Of a stretch of DNA of 64,000 nt, positions 19,700 through 30,002 are shown one piece after another. The stretch is from Kluyvera genomosp. 1 (lineage in GTDB: Bacteria > Pseudomonadota > Gammaproteobacteria > Enterobacterales > Enterobacteriaceae). The translations under genes and the position numbers were made by a program. The notes beneath the pieces are model-generated. The model was given only the letters and a program-made list of their open reading frames with translations. It searched no databases and was not told where the DNA came from. Within the stretch, counting starts at the first letter, position 1; each line of letters opens with the position of its first letter. Where the stretch lies: contig NZ_LGHZ01000005.1 in the NCBI RefSeq assembly GCF_001266615.1, positions 107,526 to 171,525 on the forward strand. Direction: 5' to 3'.

Positions 19700-20398
19700 A
19701 TGACACACGATCATTTTGTTGTTCAAAGCCCCGCGAAGCCCGCTCAACAGCTGCTGCTGTTGTTTCATGGCGTGGGCGATAATCCGGTGGCAATGGGACA
19801 AATCGGCAGCTGGTTTGCGCCGTTGTTCCCGGACGCGCTCGTTGTTAGCGTCGGCGGAGCCGAGCCGTGCGGACCGGCTCCGGGCCGCCAGTGGTTCTCT
19901 GTGCAGGGTGTGACGGAAGAAAACCGTCAGGCGCGCGTTGATGCAATCATGCCGACCTTTATCGAAACGGTGCGTTACTGGCAAAAGCAAAGCGGTGTAG
20001 GCCCGCAGGCAACCGCGCTTATCGGTTTCTCTCAGGGCGCGATTATGTCGCTGGAAGCGGTTAAGGCCGATCCTGACCTGGCCTCGCGAGTCATTGCCTT
20101 TAACGGTCGCTATGCCACATTACCGGAGAAGGCTAGCACTGCCACTACCGTACACTTGATTCACGGCGGTGAAGATAGAGTGATTGACCTGGCTTGGGCA
20201 GTGAAGGGACAGGAAGCGATTCTGGCAGCAGGCGGCGATGTGACGCTGGATATTGTTGACGATTTAGGTCACGCCATTGACGATCGCAGCATGCAGTTTG
20301 CGCTAGACCACCTGCGTTATACCGTGCCGAAACACTATTTTGATGAAGCATTGAGTGGCGGAACGCCAAAAGATGACGATGTTATTGAAATGATGTAG
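19700..20398 (+). CDS. ypfH: YpfH, alpha/beta-hydrolase (esterase)
   Basis: Cytoplasmic serine esterase of the carboxylesterase/dienelactone hydrolase-like group, 232 residues. The catalytic triad reads S111 in GFSQGA, D159 in HGGEDRVID and H191 in LGHAID. The natural substrate is unknown. ATG 19700 follows AAGGAGA and agrees with the E. coli start, so I reject the longer frame from 19646. It lies 76 bases after tmcA. Confidence 0.94.
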   Translation: MTHDHFVVQSPAKPAQQLLLLFHGVGDNPVAMGQIGSWFAPLFPDALVVSVGGAEPCGPAPGRQWFSVQGVTEENRQARVDAIMPTFIETVRYWQKQSGVGPQATALIGFSQGAIMSLEAVKADPDLASRVIAFNGRYATLPEKASTATTVHLIHGGEDRVIDLAWAVKGQEAILAAGGDVTLDIVDDLGHAIDDRSMQFALDHLRYTVPKHYFDEALSGGTPKDDDVIEMM

Positions 20399-20421
20399 GA
20401 ATTCGATGCTATCGAGTTTAG

Positions 20422-20450
20422 ACGGGCTACCACTGCGGTAGCCCGTTTTC
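20422..20450. terminator. Terminator between ypfH and ypfN
   Basis: Stem ACGGGCTAC/GTAGCCCGT (20422-20430 with 20438-20446) is followed by TTTTC. It lies between two convergent genes. Confidence 0.75.
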
Positions 20451-20478
20451 ATTGTGGGGCGTCGGTATCTGCCGCGTA

Positions 20479-20679
20479 CTATTTCTTTGGCTGATCCTTC
20501 TTCGGCCAGTCGTCGTCGTCATCCCACTTGTCGTTGCAGTCGCGATGAGGCGGCAGCTCCGGCTTGTTGGCGAGAAACTTCTTATGATCGACGCGGTTAA
20601 GGTCTTTAATCACGTTGATGATGACCCCTACCAGAAACACCAGTACCAGAATCCACCAGTATTTTGTCAGCCAGTCCAT
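20479..20679 (-). CDS. ypfN: YpfN, small membrane protein (UPF0370)
   Basis: A 66-residue protein with one N-terminal membrane helix ([17 protein letters not shown]) and a charged cytoplasmic tail rich in aspartate and lysine ([11 protein letters not shown]). It is nearly the same as E. coli YpfN. Function unknown. It is the last gene after yffB and dapE on the minus strand, 29 bases after dapE. Confidence 0.93.
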   Translation of the reverse strand: MDWLTKYWWILVLVFLVGVIINVIKDLNRVDHKKFLANKPELPPHRDCNDKWDDDDDWPKKDQPKK

Positions 20680-20708
20680 GCGTATACCCCTTACTTATCG
20701 TTACGCCC

Positions 20709-21836
20709 TTAAGCGACGAGTTGTTCCATTATCCGTTGATACATCCGTGCCAGCATCTGCAGGTCGGCGGCGTTGACGCACTCATTAATTTTATGAATGG
20801 TGGCGTTCACCGGCCCCAGTTCGACCACCTGTGCACCCATCTGGGCAATAAAGCGCCCGTCGGAGGTACCGCCGGTGGTCAGCAGCTGCGGTTCTATTTC
20901 ATTATAGTGCGCGATGGCATTTACCACTGCATCCACCAGCTTGCCGCGCGAGGTCAGGAACGGCTGCCCGGAGATCCACCAGTCGAGGGTGTAGCGCAGC
21001 TCATATTTTTCCAGCAGTGCAATGACGCGGGCTTTAATCATCTCATCCGTCAGCTCGGTGCTAAAACGGAAGTTAAACTGAACAAACAGATCGCCTGGGA
21101 TCACGTTGTTACTGCCGGTACCCGCCTTAATGTTGGCAATCTGCATGCTGGTAGGTGGGAAAAATTCGTTGCCTTTATCCCATTCAATAGAGACCAGCTC
21201 GTTCATCCACGGCGCGGCGCGGTGAACCGGGTTGTCTGCCAGGTGCGGGTAGGCGACATGCCCCTGTACGCCGTGAATGGTCAGGTTGCAGGTCATTGAA
21301 CCGCGACGGCCGTTTTTGACCACGTCTCCCACCACTTCGGTGCTGGATGGTTCACCCACCAGACAGTAGTCCAGGCGCTCGTTGCGCGCCATCAGCGCTT
21401 CCACCACTTTCACCGTACCGTTTGTTGCGCTGGCCTCTTCATCGGAGGTGATGAGAAATGCCAGACGACCTTTGTGGTTCGGATGCTGGGCGACAAAACG
21501 CTCGGCGGCGATAACCATAGCCGCCAGCGAGCCTTTCATGTCGGCGGCGCCGCGGCCAAACAGCATGCCGTCGCGAATGGTAGGTTCAAACGGTGGATTG
21601 ATCCAGCGATCGGCATCGCCCGCAGGTACCACGTCAGTGTGGCCTGCAAATGCCAGAGTTTCCCCTTGGCCACGCCATGCCCAGAAGTTCTGGGTATCAC
21701 CAAAATCCATCGGTTCAACAGTGAATCCTACCGCACGCAGGCGCTCGATCATTAATGCCTGACAGCCCGCGTCATCTGGGCTAAGAGAAGGGCGGCGAAT
21801 AAGCTGCTGAGCCAGCTCAATGACTGGGCATGACAT
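20709..21836 (-). CDS. dapE: succinyl-diaminopimelate desuccinylase
   Basis: Zinc enzyme that removes succinate from N-succinyl-L,L-DAP, a step of lysine and murein synthesis. The 375-residue M20-family protein shows the metal and catalytic residues H66 and D68 in FAGHTDVV, D99 in GAADMKGS and the E133-E134 pair in [11 protein letters not shown] dimerisation domain occupies about 180-290. It follows yffB by 54 bases and precedes ypfN. Confidence 0.97.
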   Translation of the reverse strand: MSCPVIELAQQLIRRPSLSPDDAGCQALMIERLRAVGFTVEPMDFGDTQNFWAWRGQGETLAFAGHTDVVPAGDADRWINPPFEPTIRDGMLFGRGAADMKGSLAAMVIAAERFVAQHPNHKGRLAFLITSDEEASATNGTVKVVEALMARNERLDYCLVGEPSSTEVVGDVVKNGRRGSMTCNLTIHGVQGHVAYPHLADNPVHRAAPWMNELVSIEWDKGNEFFPPTSMQIANIKAGTGSNNVIPGDLFVQFNFRFSTELTDEMIKARVIALLEKYELRYTLDWWISGQPFLTSRGKLVDAVVNAIAHYNEIEPQLLTTGGTSDGRFIAQMGAQVVELGPVNATIHKINECVNAADLQMLARMYQRIMEQLVA

Positions 21837-21890
21837 AAACTAGACCTCGTTATTTTTCGTTATCTGTAAAAAGTAAAACAGGGAACGGCG

Positions 21891-22250
21891 TTAGCGCGTC
21901 TGCGCGAGCCACTGGCTATAGCTGACGTCGCTAAAACCCAGCAGCATAGGCTGTGCTGGCGCGCAGAGCAATGGGCGTTTGATGATCGCCGGCATTTCCA
22001 GCATCAGGGCGGCGGCGGCCTCGGCATTGTTTACCGAAGTGCGAACGCTTTCATCCAGTTTACGCCAGGTGGTGCCGCGGGTATTCAGCAGCGCTTCCCA
22101 GCCCAGTTCTGCAATAAAGGTTGCCAGTAGCTCAGGTGAAAGTCCATCGACGCGATAATCATGAAAACGATATTCAACCTGATGGTCATCCAACCAACGG
22201 CGGGCTTTTTTAATTGTGTCGCAGTTCTTTATTCCATAGAGAATGGTCAT
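21891..22250 (-). CDS. yffB: YffB, Spx/ArsC-family protein
   Basis: Small thioredoxin-fold protein of 119 residues from the ArsC/Spx family. The N-terminus [20 protein letters not shown] carries the single active-site cysteine at position 10, and [14 protein letters not shown] and IKRPLL are the family's other marks. Its reaction is not established; a glutathione-dependent thiol reductase has been proposed. It heads the yffB-dapE-ypfN group, with a 7-base-arm palindrome 120 bases upstream. Confidence 0.92.
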   Translation of the reverse strand: MTILYGIKNCDTIKKARRWLDDHQVEYRFHDYRVDGLSPELLATFIAELGWEALLNTRGTTWRKLDESVRTSVNNAEAAAALMLEMPAIIKRPLLCAPAQPMLLGFSDVSYSQWLAQTR

Positions 22251-22369
22251 GTTCCACCTTTATATCAGCAGGTTTTAGGGGGTTCGAATATACACGTTAT
22301 TCTACACGTCGTTGGTTTTAATTTTTGTCGCGCAAAGCGGTTGAAAAGCGTTCAGTTTATCATGCTATA

Positions 22370-22385
22370 TACAACTTTAGTTGTA
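22370..22385. promoter_or_regulatory. Palindromic operator candidate upstream of yffB
   Basis: TACAACT-TT-AGTTGTA has perfect seven-base arms and a two-base centre. The shape resembles sites of MarR-family regulators such as OhrR (TACAATT-AATTGTA). The regulator is not in this window. Confidence 0.4.
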
Positions 22386-22553
22386 GTGGTTTCGTATTGA
22401 CTTACTTAAAATCATTATCATATGATTCACATCTTCATAACTATTTCAGAATGTTGCTGTGCGTCACATTAAATGTCCAGCTTCCGGCCCATAGTGGCCA
22501 CAAGCAGTAAACATATGTTGGCAGAGGTAATCAAAGTAATCGGATAAACCGTA

Positions 22554-22582
22554 TTCACAGGTCATACATTAGTACGTAAAAT
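22554..22582 (+). promoter_or_regulatory. Sigma-70 promoter candidate of ypfM
   Basis: TTCACA (22554-22559), a 17-base spacer and TAAAAT (22577-22582) would give a short leader before the ypfM ribosome site. Confidence 0.5.
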
Positions 22583-22607
22583 ACGCATAATAATAAGAGA
22601 GGTAGTT

Positions 22608-22667
22608 ATGATCGAACGTGAACTAGGGAACTGGAAAGACTTTATCGAAGTGATGCTTCGTAAATAA
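22608..22667 (+). CDS. ypfM: YpfM, 19-residue small protein
   Basis: The frame encodes MIERELGNWKDFIEVMLRK, which matches E. coli YpfM as I know it in every residue I recall. A strong GAGAGGT ribosome site lies seven to eight bases before the ATG, and a promoter and terminator frame the gene. Function unknown. The sequence can form an amphipathic helix, with W, F, I, V and M residues on one side and charges on the other. Confidence 0.88.
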   Translation: MIERELGNWKDFIEVMLRK

Positions 22668-22755
22668 TTTCAGCAATGTGAATTAAGCGCTGTGTCCTTT
22701 CAATAACCATGATGGTGTTGTTGTCGTACAGAGTAGTGAATCACATAAAGAAGAA

Positions 22756-22788
22756 AAAAGGCGACATTCATATGTCGCCTTTTTGTTT
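22756..22788. terminator. Bidirectional terminator between ypfM and acrD
   Basis: Twelve-pair stem AAAAGGCGACAT/ATGTCGCCTTTT (22756-22767 with 22772-22783) and a four-base loop stop transcription from both convergent genes. Confidence 0.9.
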
Positions 22789-22789
22789 T

Positions 22790-25700
22790 TTACTCCGGCT
22801 TCTCTTTTAGCGGGAAGCGCCGGCGTACCAGTACGAAGAACAGCGGGACGAAGAATATCGCCAGGATTGTGGCTGATACCATCCCACCTACCACGCCGGT
22901 GCCGACCGCATGCTGTCCGCCGGAGCCGGCACCCGTGGTGAGCGCCATCGGCAGAACGCCGAAGATAAAGGCCAGCGAAGTCATCAGTATCGGACGTAAA
23001 CGCTGACGACAGGCTTCGAGCGTCGCCGACATCAACTCTTCACCTTGTTGGTTTCGCTCGTTAGCAAATTCCACGATCAGAATGGCGTTCTTCGCCGATA
23101 GCCCGATAACCGTGAGCAGCCCGACCTGGAAGTAGACATCGTTTTCCAACCCGCGCATCCAGGTCGCCAGCAGCGCGCCGATAACCCCCAGCGGAACCAC
23201 TAACATCACAGAGAACGGTACAGACCAGCTTTCATATAGAGCGGCCAGGCACAGGAAGACGACCAGCAGCGAAATGGCATACAGCGCCGGGGCCTGCGCG
23301 CCGGAGAGGCGTTCCTGGTAGGACATTGCCGTCCATTCCAGGCCAAAGCCGGTCGGCAGCTGTTGCACTAAGTTCTGCATGACATCCATGGCGGTCCCGG
23401 TACTGACACCCGGTGCCGCTTCACCAATGATTTCCACCGCAGAATAACCGTTATAGCGTTCCAGACGCGGCGAACCGGTTTCCCAGCGTGAGGTGGCAAA
23501 CGCAGAGAATGGCACCATCTCGCCTGCGTTATTGCGCACATACCACTGATTGATGTCATCCGGCAGCATGCGGTATTTGGCCGCCGCCTGGACGTACACT
23601 TTTTTCACGCGGCCACGATCCATAAAGTCGTTTACGTAGCTTGAGCCCCATGCGGTTTGCAGCGTGTCGTTAATATCATCGATGGAAACGCCCAGCGCCT
23701 GAGCCTTACGCTGGTCGATATCGACCTGTAGCTGCGGGCTATCATCAAGGCCGTTGTGTCGTACACGAGTGAGCTGTGGGTCTTTGCTAGCCAGTTCTAG
23801 CAGCTGGTCGCGTGCCGCCATGAGCGCGTCGTGCCCGGCTCCAGCGTGGTCCTGTAATTCCATATCGAAACCAGCAGAGCTGCCCAAACCGCTAATCGCT
23901 GGTGGGCTACTGGCGAAAACACGTGCTTCCTTAATTTTATTCAGTGCCTTGGTGGCGCGCTCAATAATGGCAAATGACGTTCCGGTGGTGCTGTTACGTT
24001 CATCCCAGTCCTTCAGACGCACGAACATACGCGCTACGTTCTGACCATTACCACCGGGTCCAGAACCGATAGTGGCGAAGATAGAGGTGATATTGTCTTT
24101 TTCGTTTTTAAAGAAATAGTCTTCAACCTGTTCAACAACCTTGAGTGTCTGTTGCTGAGTTGAGCCGCTTGGCAACTGCACGGAGGTGGTAAACATCCCC
24201 CGATCTTCCAGCGGTAAGAAAGAAGAGGGCAGGCGCAGGAACAGAAACACCATGCCACCTAAGAGCAGCACATAAATCAACATCCAGCGCACGCTGCGCT
24301 GCAGAATTTTGGCCACGCCTGATTCATAACGATGCGAACTGGCATCAAACTTACGGTTAAACCAGCCGAAGAAGCCTTTGGTCCCGTGCGTTTCGCCTTT
24401 ATGGATAGGTTTCAGGAGAGTGGCGCACAGCGCCGGAGTCAGAATCATTGCCACCAGCACCGAGAGCACCATTGCCGATACGATGGTTATCGAGAACTGA
24501 CGATAAATTGCCCCGGTGGTGCCGCCAAAGAAGGCCATCGGAATAAACACCGCCGACAGTACCATAGCGATGCCCACCAGAGCGCCCTGAATTTGCCCCA
24601 TCGATTTACGCGTAGCCTGCCTTGGCGTGAGCCCTTCACTACTCATTATGCGTTCGACGTTTTCGACGACCACGATGGCGTCATCCACTAATAATCCGAT
24701 AGCGAGGACCATCGCGAACATCGTCAGGGTGTTTATGCTGTAGCCGAAGGCGTAGAGGACAGAGAATGTCCCCATCAGCACCACCGGGACGGCGACCGTA
24801 GGAATTAAGGTAGCGCGGAAGTTCTGCAAGAACAGATACATCACCAGGAACACTAGCAGCACCGCTTCCAGCAGCGTTTTGACTACGTCTTTGATGGATG
24901 CTTTGACGAATGAGGTAGTCTCGTAGGCCACTTTGTATTCCAGCCCGTGCGGGAAGTACTGCTTGAGTTCATCCAGACGCTGGATAACACGCTCGGCGGT
25001 AGCCATTTCATTCGCGCCGGACGCCAGCTTAATACCCAGGCCAGACGCAGGGTTGCGGTTATAGCGGCTGAGGTAATCGTATTTTTCTGCACCCATCTCA
25101 ACCGTGGCGACATCGCCCAGCGTCACCTGTGAACCATCCTGGTTTACGCGCAGGGTAATATCACGAAATTCCTCAGGTGTTTGCAGCAATGACTGCGCAT
25201 TGATGGTGGCGTTCAGCGCCTGATTATCAACCGAAGGTGTACCGCCTAGCTGGCCGACTGCAATCTGCGCGTTCTGGGATTTGATGGCGTTAGTGACATC
25301 CGCTGCGGTGAGCTGGAAACTGTTGAGTTTGGCCGGATCGAGCCAGATACGCATGGAGTACTGGGAGCCATAGGCGTCGATATCACCCACGCCGTCCACG
25401 CGGCTGATGGGATCCTGAATGTTACTGGCGACATAATCGGAGATATCTTGCTTATCCATACTGCCGTCGGTGGAGACGAAAGCGATGGTCAGAATGTTGG
25501 TATCGCCGGTTTTACGCACCGTAACGCCCTGCGTCTGTACCGCCTGCGGCAGTTTGTTCATGGCCGTTTGCAGTTGGTTTTGCACCTGCTGCACGGCTTC
25601 ATCCGGATCGGTACCTGCGACAAAGCTCAAGGTAATGCTGGCCTGGCCGGTGGCGCTACTCTGCGATGACATATACATCAGGTTATCGATGCCGGTCATG

Positions 25701-25903
25701 TTCTGCTCGATAACCTGAGTGACGGTATTTTCCAGGGTCTGCGCCGATGCCCCCGGATAGTTGGCGGTCACGCGCACATTGGGCGGTGCGAGGTCAGGAT
25801 ATTGCTCAACGGGTAATGAAAAAATAGCCAGCGTACCGGTCAGGCACAATAAGATTGCCAGCACCCAGGCAAAAATGGGGCGATCAATAAAGAAATTCGC
25901 CAT
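22790..25903 (-). CDS. acrD: RND multidrug efflux pump AcrD
   Basis: Inner-membrane proton-driven pump for aminoglycosides and other amphiphilic compounds, working with AcrA and TolC. The 1037 residues are the exact E. coli length. There are twelve membrane helices with two large periplasmic loops, and the proton relay D407-D408 is in [14 protein letters not shown]. The wording matches AcrD rather than AcrB, for example the start [20 protein letters not shown] and the end [11 protein letters not shown]. It stands alone, without an adaptor gene. A BaeR-box-like site 75-90 bases upstream suggests induction by the BaeSR envelope stress system. Confidence 0.96.
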   Translation of the reverse strand: MANFFIDRPIFAWVLAILLCLTGTLAIFSLPVEQYPDLAPPNVRVTANYPGASAQTLENTVTQVIEQNMTGIDNLMYMSSQSSATGQASITLSFVAGTDPDEAVQQVQNQLQTAMNKLPQAVQTQGVTVRKTGDTNILTIAFVSTDGSMDKQDISDYVASNIQDPISRVDGVGDIDAYGSQYSMRIWLDPAKLNSFQLTAADVTNAIKSQNAQIAVGQLGGTPSVDNQALNATINAQSLLQTPEEFRDITLRVNQDGSQVTLGDVATVEMGAEKYDYLSRYNRNPASGLGIKLASGANEMATAERVIQRLDELKQYFPHGLEYKVAYETTSFVKASIKDVVKTLLEAVLLVFLVMYLFLQNFRATLIPTVAVPVVLMGTFSVLYAFGYSINTLTMFAMVLAIGLLVDDAIVVVENVERIMSSEGLTPRQATRKSMGQIQGALVGIAMVLSAVFIPMAFFGGTTGAIYRQFSITIVSAMVLSVLVAMILTPALCATLLKPIHKGETHGTKGFFGWFNRKFDASSHRYESGVAKILQRSVRWMLIYVLLLGGMVFLFLRLPSSFLPLEDRGMFTTSVQLPSGSTQQQTLKVVEQVEDYFFKNEKDNITSIFATIGSGPGGNGQNVARMFVRLKDWDERNSTTGTSFAIIERATKALNKIKEARVFASSPPAISGLGSSAGFDMELQDHAGAGHDALMAARDQLLELASKDPQLTRVRHNGLDDSPQLQVDIDQRKAQALGVSIDDINDTLQTAWGSSYVNDFMDRGRVKKVYVQAAAKYRMLPDDINQWYVRNNAGEMVPFSAFATSRWETGSPRLERYNGYSAVEIIGEAAPGVSTGTAMDVMQNLVQQLPTGFGLEWTAMSYQERLSGAQAPALYAISLLVVFLCLAALYESWSVPFSVMLVVPLGVIGALLATWMRGLENDVYFQVGLLTVIGLSAKNAILIVEFANERNQQGEELMSATLEACRQRLRPILMTSLAFIFGVLPMALTTGAGSGGQHAVGTGVVGGMVSATILAIFFVPLFFVLVRRRFPLKEKPE

Positions 25904-26230
25904 CAGGATCCGGACCTCATGTTATTCATTTTTATATGTACTGATTTGCGTCAAACACTGTAGCCGTATGGCTGTCAGCAAACGTGGAGAAAAAAAGGAG
26001 ATAATGTAAATTATCGTGCCGCTTTACCGTGTTGATTTGCGCATCCTTACGCAGCCCTTCGACGGATGTATGAAACGTAATTTCATTTAAGCTGAAATTT
26101 ATTGATCTGCCACATCATACAGACAAATAGTCGTTGTTTCTGGGCAATTGGACATTGCCTGCACGGGGGCTCCTCGGCTAATAAATAGGTCTTATAAATA
26201 TAAGGTTTTTTAACCATAGGCTGAGAACGT
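25904..26230. other. Divergent intergenic region between acrD and aegA
   Basis: 327 bases without a supported gene. It holds the acrD promoter region with a BaeR-like box at 25977-25994 and the aegA leader. A possible aegA promoter is TTGCCT (26155-26160), 18 bases, TAATAA (26179-26184). In E. coli K-12 narQ lies between these two genes; no trace of it is seen. Confidence 0.55.
25977..25994 (-). promoter_or_regulatory. BaeR box candidate of acrD
   Basis: On the minus strand the site reads TTTTTCTCCA, then CGTTTGCT. The first ten bases equal the published E. coli BaeR box TTTTTCTCCATDATTGGC and the second half matches partly. It lies 75-90 bases before the acrD start. Confidence 0.6.
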
Positions 26231-28213
26231 ATGAACCGTTTTATTCGGGTAGATAGCCAAAAATGTATTGGATGTAAGGCATGTGAAGTTGCCTGCGTAA
26301 TGTCGCATAACCAGGAACAGCATGTCCTGAACGTATCACAGTTTGTTCCGCGGATTACGGTTGTCAAGATGAACAACCAGCGTGGCGCCGCAACCTGCCA
26401 CCATTGTGAAGATGCGCCCTGTGCGCGGAGCTGTCCAAATGGTGCGATACGTCAGGCCGATGACGCTATTCTCGTCGATCAGGCGAAGTGTATTGGCTGC
26501 AAGTCCTGCGTCGTCGCCTGTCCCTTTGGCACAATGCAAATTGTCCTGACGCCAGCGAAAGATGGGCGAGTCAAAGCCAGCGCCCATAAATGCGATCTTT
26601 GCCATGATCGCCCTGCGGGCCCGGCGTGCGTGGCAAATTGTCCCGCCGACGCGCTGCAATTAATGACCAGCCAACAGCTCACGAATATCGCCAGCGCGCG
26701 TCGCCTGCAAACTGCCTGCCGTGAGGCGCAGCCGTGGCACAGCGATACCCTCGCCATTGCTCCAAAGATGCTTCGTAGCAAGGTCCAGCAGATGGCGGCA
26801 ACGCCTCCGCGCGGTGAGGCAGATAAGCTGAATCTGGCGGCACGAAAAACCGGCTTTGCCGAAATTTATCTGCCACTCCAGGAAGAGCAGGCGCAGCAGG
26901 CGTCATCGCGATGCCTGACCTGCGGTGAGCACAGCATCTGTGAGTGGACCTGCCCGCTGCATAATCATATTCCTCAGTGGATTGAACGGGTTAATGCCGG
27001 AGATATCGACGGGGCGGTAGAGCTTTCGCACCAAACCAACCCGCTGCCGGAGATTACCGGGCGGGTGTGCCCGCAGGACAGGCTTTGTGAAGGCGCCTGC
27101 ACTATCCGCGACGAGCACGGAGCGGTCACCATAGGCAATATTGAACGCTATATTTCCGATCGCGCGCTGGCCAAAGGCTGGCGCCCGACCATCGGCAATG
27201 TGGTCAGCAGCGGTAAGCGTGTGGCGATTATTGGTGCGGGGCCTGCAGGGCTTGCCTGCGCGGATATTCTGGTGCGCCAGGGCGTTGAGCCCGTTGTATT
27301 TGATCGCCATCCGGAAATCGGTGGTCTGCTGACCTTCGGCATCCCAGCCTTCAAGCTGGATAAATCGCTGATGGCCCGCCGCCGCGAGATTTTTAGCGAC
27401 ATGGGCATTCGCTTTGAGCTCAACTGCGAGATTGGCAAAGACATCATGCTCAGCACGCTGTTGGAAGAGTACGACGCGGTATTCGTGGGCGTTGGTACTT
27501 ACCGTTCGATGAAAGCCGATCTGCCTAACGAAGATGCGCCGGGTGTCTACGATGCGCTGCCGTTCCTGATTGCCAACACCAAAAATGTCATGGGCCTGGG
27601 CGAGCAGCCCGATGAGCCGTATATCGACACCAAAGGTCTGAATGTGGTGGTGCTTGGCGGTGGCGATACGGCAATGGACTGCGTGCGTACCGCACTGCGC
27701 CACGGTGCGCTGAAAGTCACCTGCGCCTACCGTCGCGACGAAGCCAATATGCCGGGCTCGAAAAAAGAGGTTAAAAACGCGAAGGAAGAGGGCGCTGAAT
27801 TTGAATTCAACGTGCAGCCAGTGACGCTTGAGCTGGATAGCGAGGGACGCGTGAGCGGTATCCGCTTCCTACGCACTCAGCTTGGTGAGCCTGACAGCAA
27901 TGGGCGTCGCCGCCCAACGCCCATTCCCGGCAGCGAGTTCGTGATGCCTGCCGATGCGGTGATCATGGCCTTTGGTTTCCATCCACACAGCATGCCGTGG
28001 CTCAATGCACAGGGCGTTGACGTTGACGATTGGGGCCGTATTCGCGCGAATGTCAATTCGCAGTTCCGTTATCAGACCAGCAATCCGAAAATATTTGCGG
28101 GGGGAGATGCGGTGCGAGGCGCGGATTTAGTGGTGACCGCGATGGCGGAAGGCCGCCATGCGGCGCAGGGGATCCTCGAGTGGCTGGAAGTTAAAATCAC
28201 CCGCGCGCATTGA
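26231..28213 (+). CDS. aegA: AegA, iron-sulfur/FAD oxidoreductase
   Basis: Cytoplasmic redox protein of 660 residues. The first 170 residues form a ferredoxin-like domain of the HycB/DmsB type with several CxxCxxCxxxC clusters, for example [11 protein letters not shown] and [14 protein letters not shown]. From about 180 on it is a glutamate-synthase small-subunit-like domain with two further cluster cysteine groups, an FAD motif [12 protein letters not shown] and an NAD(P) motif [11 protein letters not shown]. In E. coli AegA is linked to formate-dependent degradation of urate. nudK follows 58 bases later, separated by a large inverted repeat. Confidence 0.95.
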   Translation: MNRFIRVDSQKCIGCKACEVACVMSHNQEQHVLNVSQFVPRITVVKMNNQRGAATCHHCEDAPCARSCPNGAIRQADDAILVDQAKCIGCKSCVVACPFGTMQIVLTPAKDGRVKASAHKCDLCHDRPAGPACVANCPADALQLMTSQQLTNIASARRLQTACREAQPWHSDTLAIAPKMLRSKVQQMAATPPRGEADKLNLAARKTGFAEIYLPLQEEQAQQASSRCLTCGEHSICEWTCPLHNHIPQWIERVNAGDIDGAVELSHQTNPLPEITGRVCPQDRLCEGACTIRDEHGAVTIGNIERYISDRALAKGWRPTIGNVVSSGKRVAIIGAGPAGLACADILVRQGVEPVVFDRHPEIGGLLTFGIPAFKLDKSLMARRREIFSDMGIRFELNCEIGKDIMLSTLLEEYDAVFVGVGTYRSMKADLPNEDAPGVYDALPFLIANTKNVMGLGEQPDEPYIDTKGLNVVVLGGGDTAMDCVRTALRHGALKVTCAYRRDEANMPGSKKEVKNAKEEGAEFEFNVQPVTLELDSEGRVSGIRFLRTQLGEPDSNGRRRPTPIPGSEFVMPADAVIMAFGFHPHSMPWLNAQGVDVDDWGRIRANVNSQFRYQTSNPKIFAGGDAVRGADLVVTAMAEGRHAAQGILEWLEVKITRAH

Positions 28214-28220
28214 CGTTCCC

Positions 28221-28270
28221 CCGGCTCCACGGCGTAAGATGGTTCATCCGTATTATCGCCGTGGAGCCGG
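28221..28270 (+). promoter_or_regulatory. Long inverted repeat covering the nudK ribosome site
   Basis: Perfect 14-base arms CCGGCTCCACGGCG (28221-28234) and CGCCGTGGAGCCGG (28257-28270) enclose 22 bases. The right arm contains the GGAG of nudK and ends one base before its ATG, so the RNA hairpin would hide the ribosome site. There is no T run after it. Confidence 0.7.
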
Positions 28271-28271
28271 A

Positions 28272-28847
28272 ATGTCCCTTAACATCAACGTCATCAAAGA
28301 CAAAATCCTTTCTGAGAACTACTTCGTTCTGCGCAATATTACCTACGATTTAACCCAGCGAGATGGGCAGATAGTTCAGCATAAGCGTGAAGTCTACGAT
28401 CGCGGTAATGGTGCCACCGTTTTGCTGTTCAACCGCCAGAAACAGAGCGTGGTGTTGGTGCGCCAGTTTCGGGTTGCCACCTGGGTGAACGGCAATGCTG
28501 ACGGCATGCTGATTGAAACCTGCGCGGGGCTTTTAGATGATGATGAGCCGGAAGATTGCATCCGCAAAGAGGCGATTGAAGAGACCGGCTATCAGGTGAA
28601 AAACGTACGTAAAGTCTTTCAGCTGTATATGTCGCCGGGCGGCGTGACCGAAATCGTCCACTTCTTTATCGCTGAGTATGACGACCGTTTGCGTGAGAAC
28701 GCCGGGGGCGGGGTTGAGGATGAGGCGATTGACGTGCTGGAACTGCCATTTAGCCAGGCGCTAACAATGATTCAAAATGGTGAAATTTGCGATGGTAAGA
28801 CGGTGATTTTACTTCAATATCTGCAAAATTCGGGGCTGATGGCGTAA
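28272..28847 (+). CDS. nudK: GDP-mannose hydrolase NudK (Nudix)
   Basis: Nudix enzyme that splits GDP-mannose to GMP and mannose-1-phosphate. The 191-residue protein carries the Nudix box at 86-107, with G86, E92 and KEAIEETGY at 99-107 (lysine in place of the usual arginine). ATG 28272 gives the E. coli length and follows GGAG at a six- to seven-base distance; the frame stays open upstream into aegA but that part is not NudK-like. The start region is folded into a strong inverted repeat. Confidence 0.94.
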   Translation: MSLNINVIKDKILSENYFVLRNITYDLTQRDGQIVQHKREVYDRGNGATVLLFNRQKQSVVLVRQFRVATWVNGNADGMLIETCAGLLDDDEPEDCIRKEAIEETGYQVKNVRKVFQLYMSPGGVTEIVHFFIAEYDDRLRENAGGGVEDEAIDVLELPFSQALTMIQNGEICDGKTVILLQYLQNSGLMA

Positions 28848-28952
28848 ATGAGAACCACGCTCAATCCGACAAATCCGATTGAGCATTGCCGCCTCGCTGG
28901 TGAAGATACCCTCAGTAAGTTGATGCTTTTTTCTTCTGGGGTAGTACCGTCC

Positions 28953-30002
28953 ATGCGTTACCGCGTTTTCCTTTTATTCTTCTGCATCGGGTTGCTCCCG
29001 ACGTCGTTGACGTGGGCGGCCCCGGCGCAGCAGCTTTTTTCCGACTGGTTAGTCACCTGCAATAACCAGAATTTCTGCGTGACCCGAAACGTAGGCCTGC
29101 ACCACGGTTTGGTCATGACGCTGAGCCGTAGCGCGGGTGCGCACACCGACGCGCAGCTGCGAATTGAGTTGGGCGGACTGGTCAATCCGGTAGCGGCGGT
29201 GCCTGCCATCGAGCCACGGCTGTTGCTGGATGGCAAACCGCTTAAGCTTGATGGCGAGCACTGGAAGATCCAGCCAAAGCTGGTCACTACCGGCGACAGC
29301 GTCACGATTGATGCTTTCTTACAGCAGATTCAGGACGCGAGCGCGATTACGCTGGTGAAAGGCGTGCAGGTGATGTCGCTGCAGGGACTGAAAGCCGCGC
29401 TGCTGTTTATTGATGCTCAGCAAAAGCGCGTCGGCAATGAAACTGCGTGGATCCGTAAAGGCGACGAGCCACCGCTGAGTGTACCGCCCGCGCCAGCGTT
29501 AAAATCAGTCGCGAAGATGAACCCCGTTCCCACGCCGCTGGGTCACGATGAATACAACGATTTGCTTGATTTTGGCACCTGGCGAATGAACAACAACCAG
29601 TGCTCGCTGGATCCCCTGCGTCGCGAAGTGTGGATAACTGCCCTGACCGACGATAAAGCGCTAATGATGACCAGCTGCGAGTCCGGTGCCTACAACACCA
29701 TTTATCGCGCGTGGCTGGTATCGCGTAAAAAGCCGTTCGTCACCACACCAATACGGCTGCGTTTGCCTTTCCTTCCAGGTGGGCGCGAAGGGCGAGATAT
29801 CGAACTGATGAATCTGACCTTCAATGAAAAAAGTCGCGAGCTCATTACGTTGGAGAAAGGGCGCGGGCTAGGCGATTGCGGCGTCCAGACGCGCTGGCGT
29901 TTTGACGGCCAGCGTTTTCGCCTGGCGCGCTACGCCGCACAGCCGCAGTGCGATAACTGGCAGGGAGCGGATGCCTGGGCGACGCAGTGGGTCTCTGGTT
30001 AA
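28953..30002 (+). CDS. ypfG: YpfG, exported DUF1176 protein
   Basis: Periplasmic protein of 349 residues with a Sec signal peptide (MRYRVFLLFFCIGLLPTSLTWA then AP). The mature part opens SDWLVTCNNQNFCVTRN and belongs to DUF1176 (PF06674), with paired cysteines typical of secreted proteins. Function unknown. I choose ATG 28953 because the signal peptide begins there; the frame is open back to 28848 and also offers ATG 28923. Its end overlaps the convergent EthD-like gene by four bases. Confidence 0.85.
   Translation: MRYRVFLLFFCIGLLPTSLTWAAPAQQLFSDWLVTCNNQNFCVTRNVGLHHGLVMTLSRSAGAHTDAQLRIELGGLVNPVAAVPAIEPRLLLDGKPLKLDGEHWKIQPKLVTTGDSVTIDAFLQQIQDASAITLVKGVQVMSLQGLKAALLFIDAQQKRVGNETAWIRKGDEPPLSVPPAPALKSVAKMNPVPTPLGHDEYNDLLDFGTWRMNNNQCSLDPLRREVWITALTDDKALMMTSCESGAYNTIYRAWLVSRKKPFVTTPIRLRLPFLPGGREGRDIELMNLTFNEKSRELITLEKGRGLGDCGVQTRWRFDGQRFRLARYAAQPQCDNWQGADAWATQWVSG

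Larger units (their letters stand above)
22251..22607. other. AT-rich divergent intergenic region between yffB and ypfM
   Basis: 357 bases without a convincing gene other than the ypfM start at its edge. It holds the upstream region of yffB on the minus strand, a palindrome at 22370-22385 and a likely ypfM promoter at 22554-22582. No longer reading frame here has both a ribosome site and a recognisable product. Confidence 0.6.

Noticed and set aside
26100..26117. FNR site before aegA (TTGAT ... ATCAT)
   Set aside because: The two half-sites are seven bases apart instead of four, and the second half does not fit.
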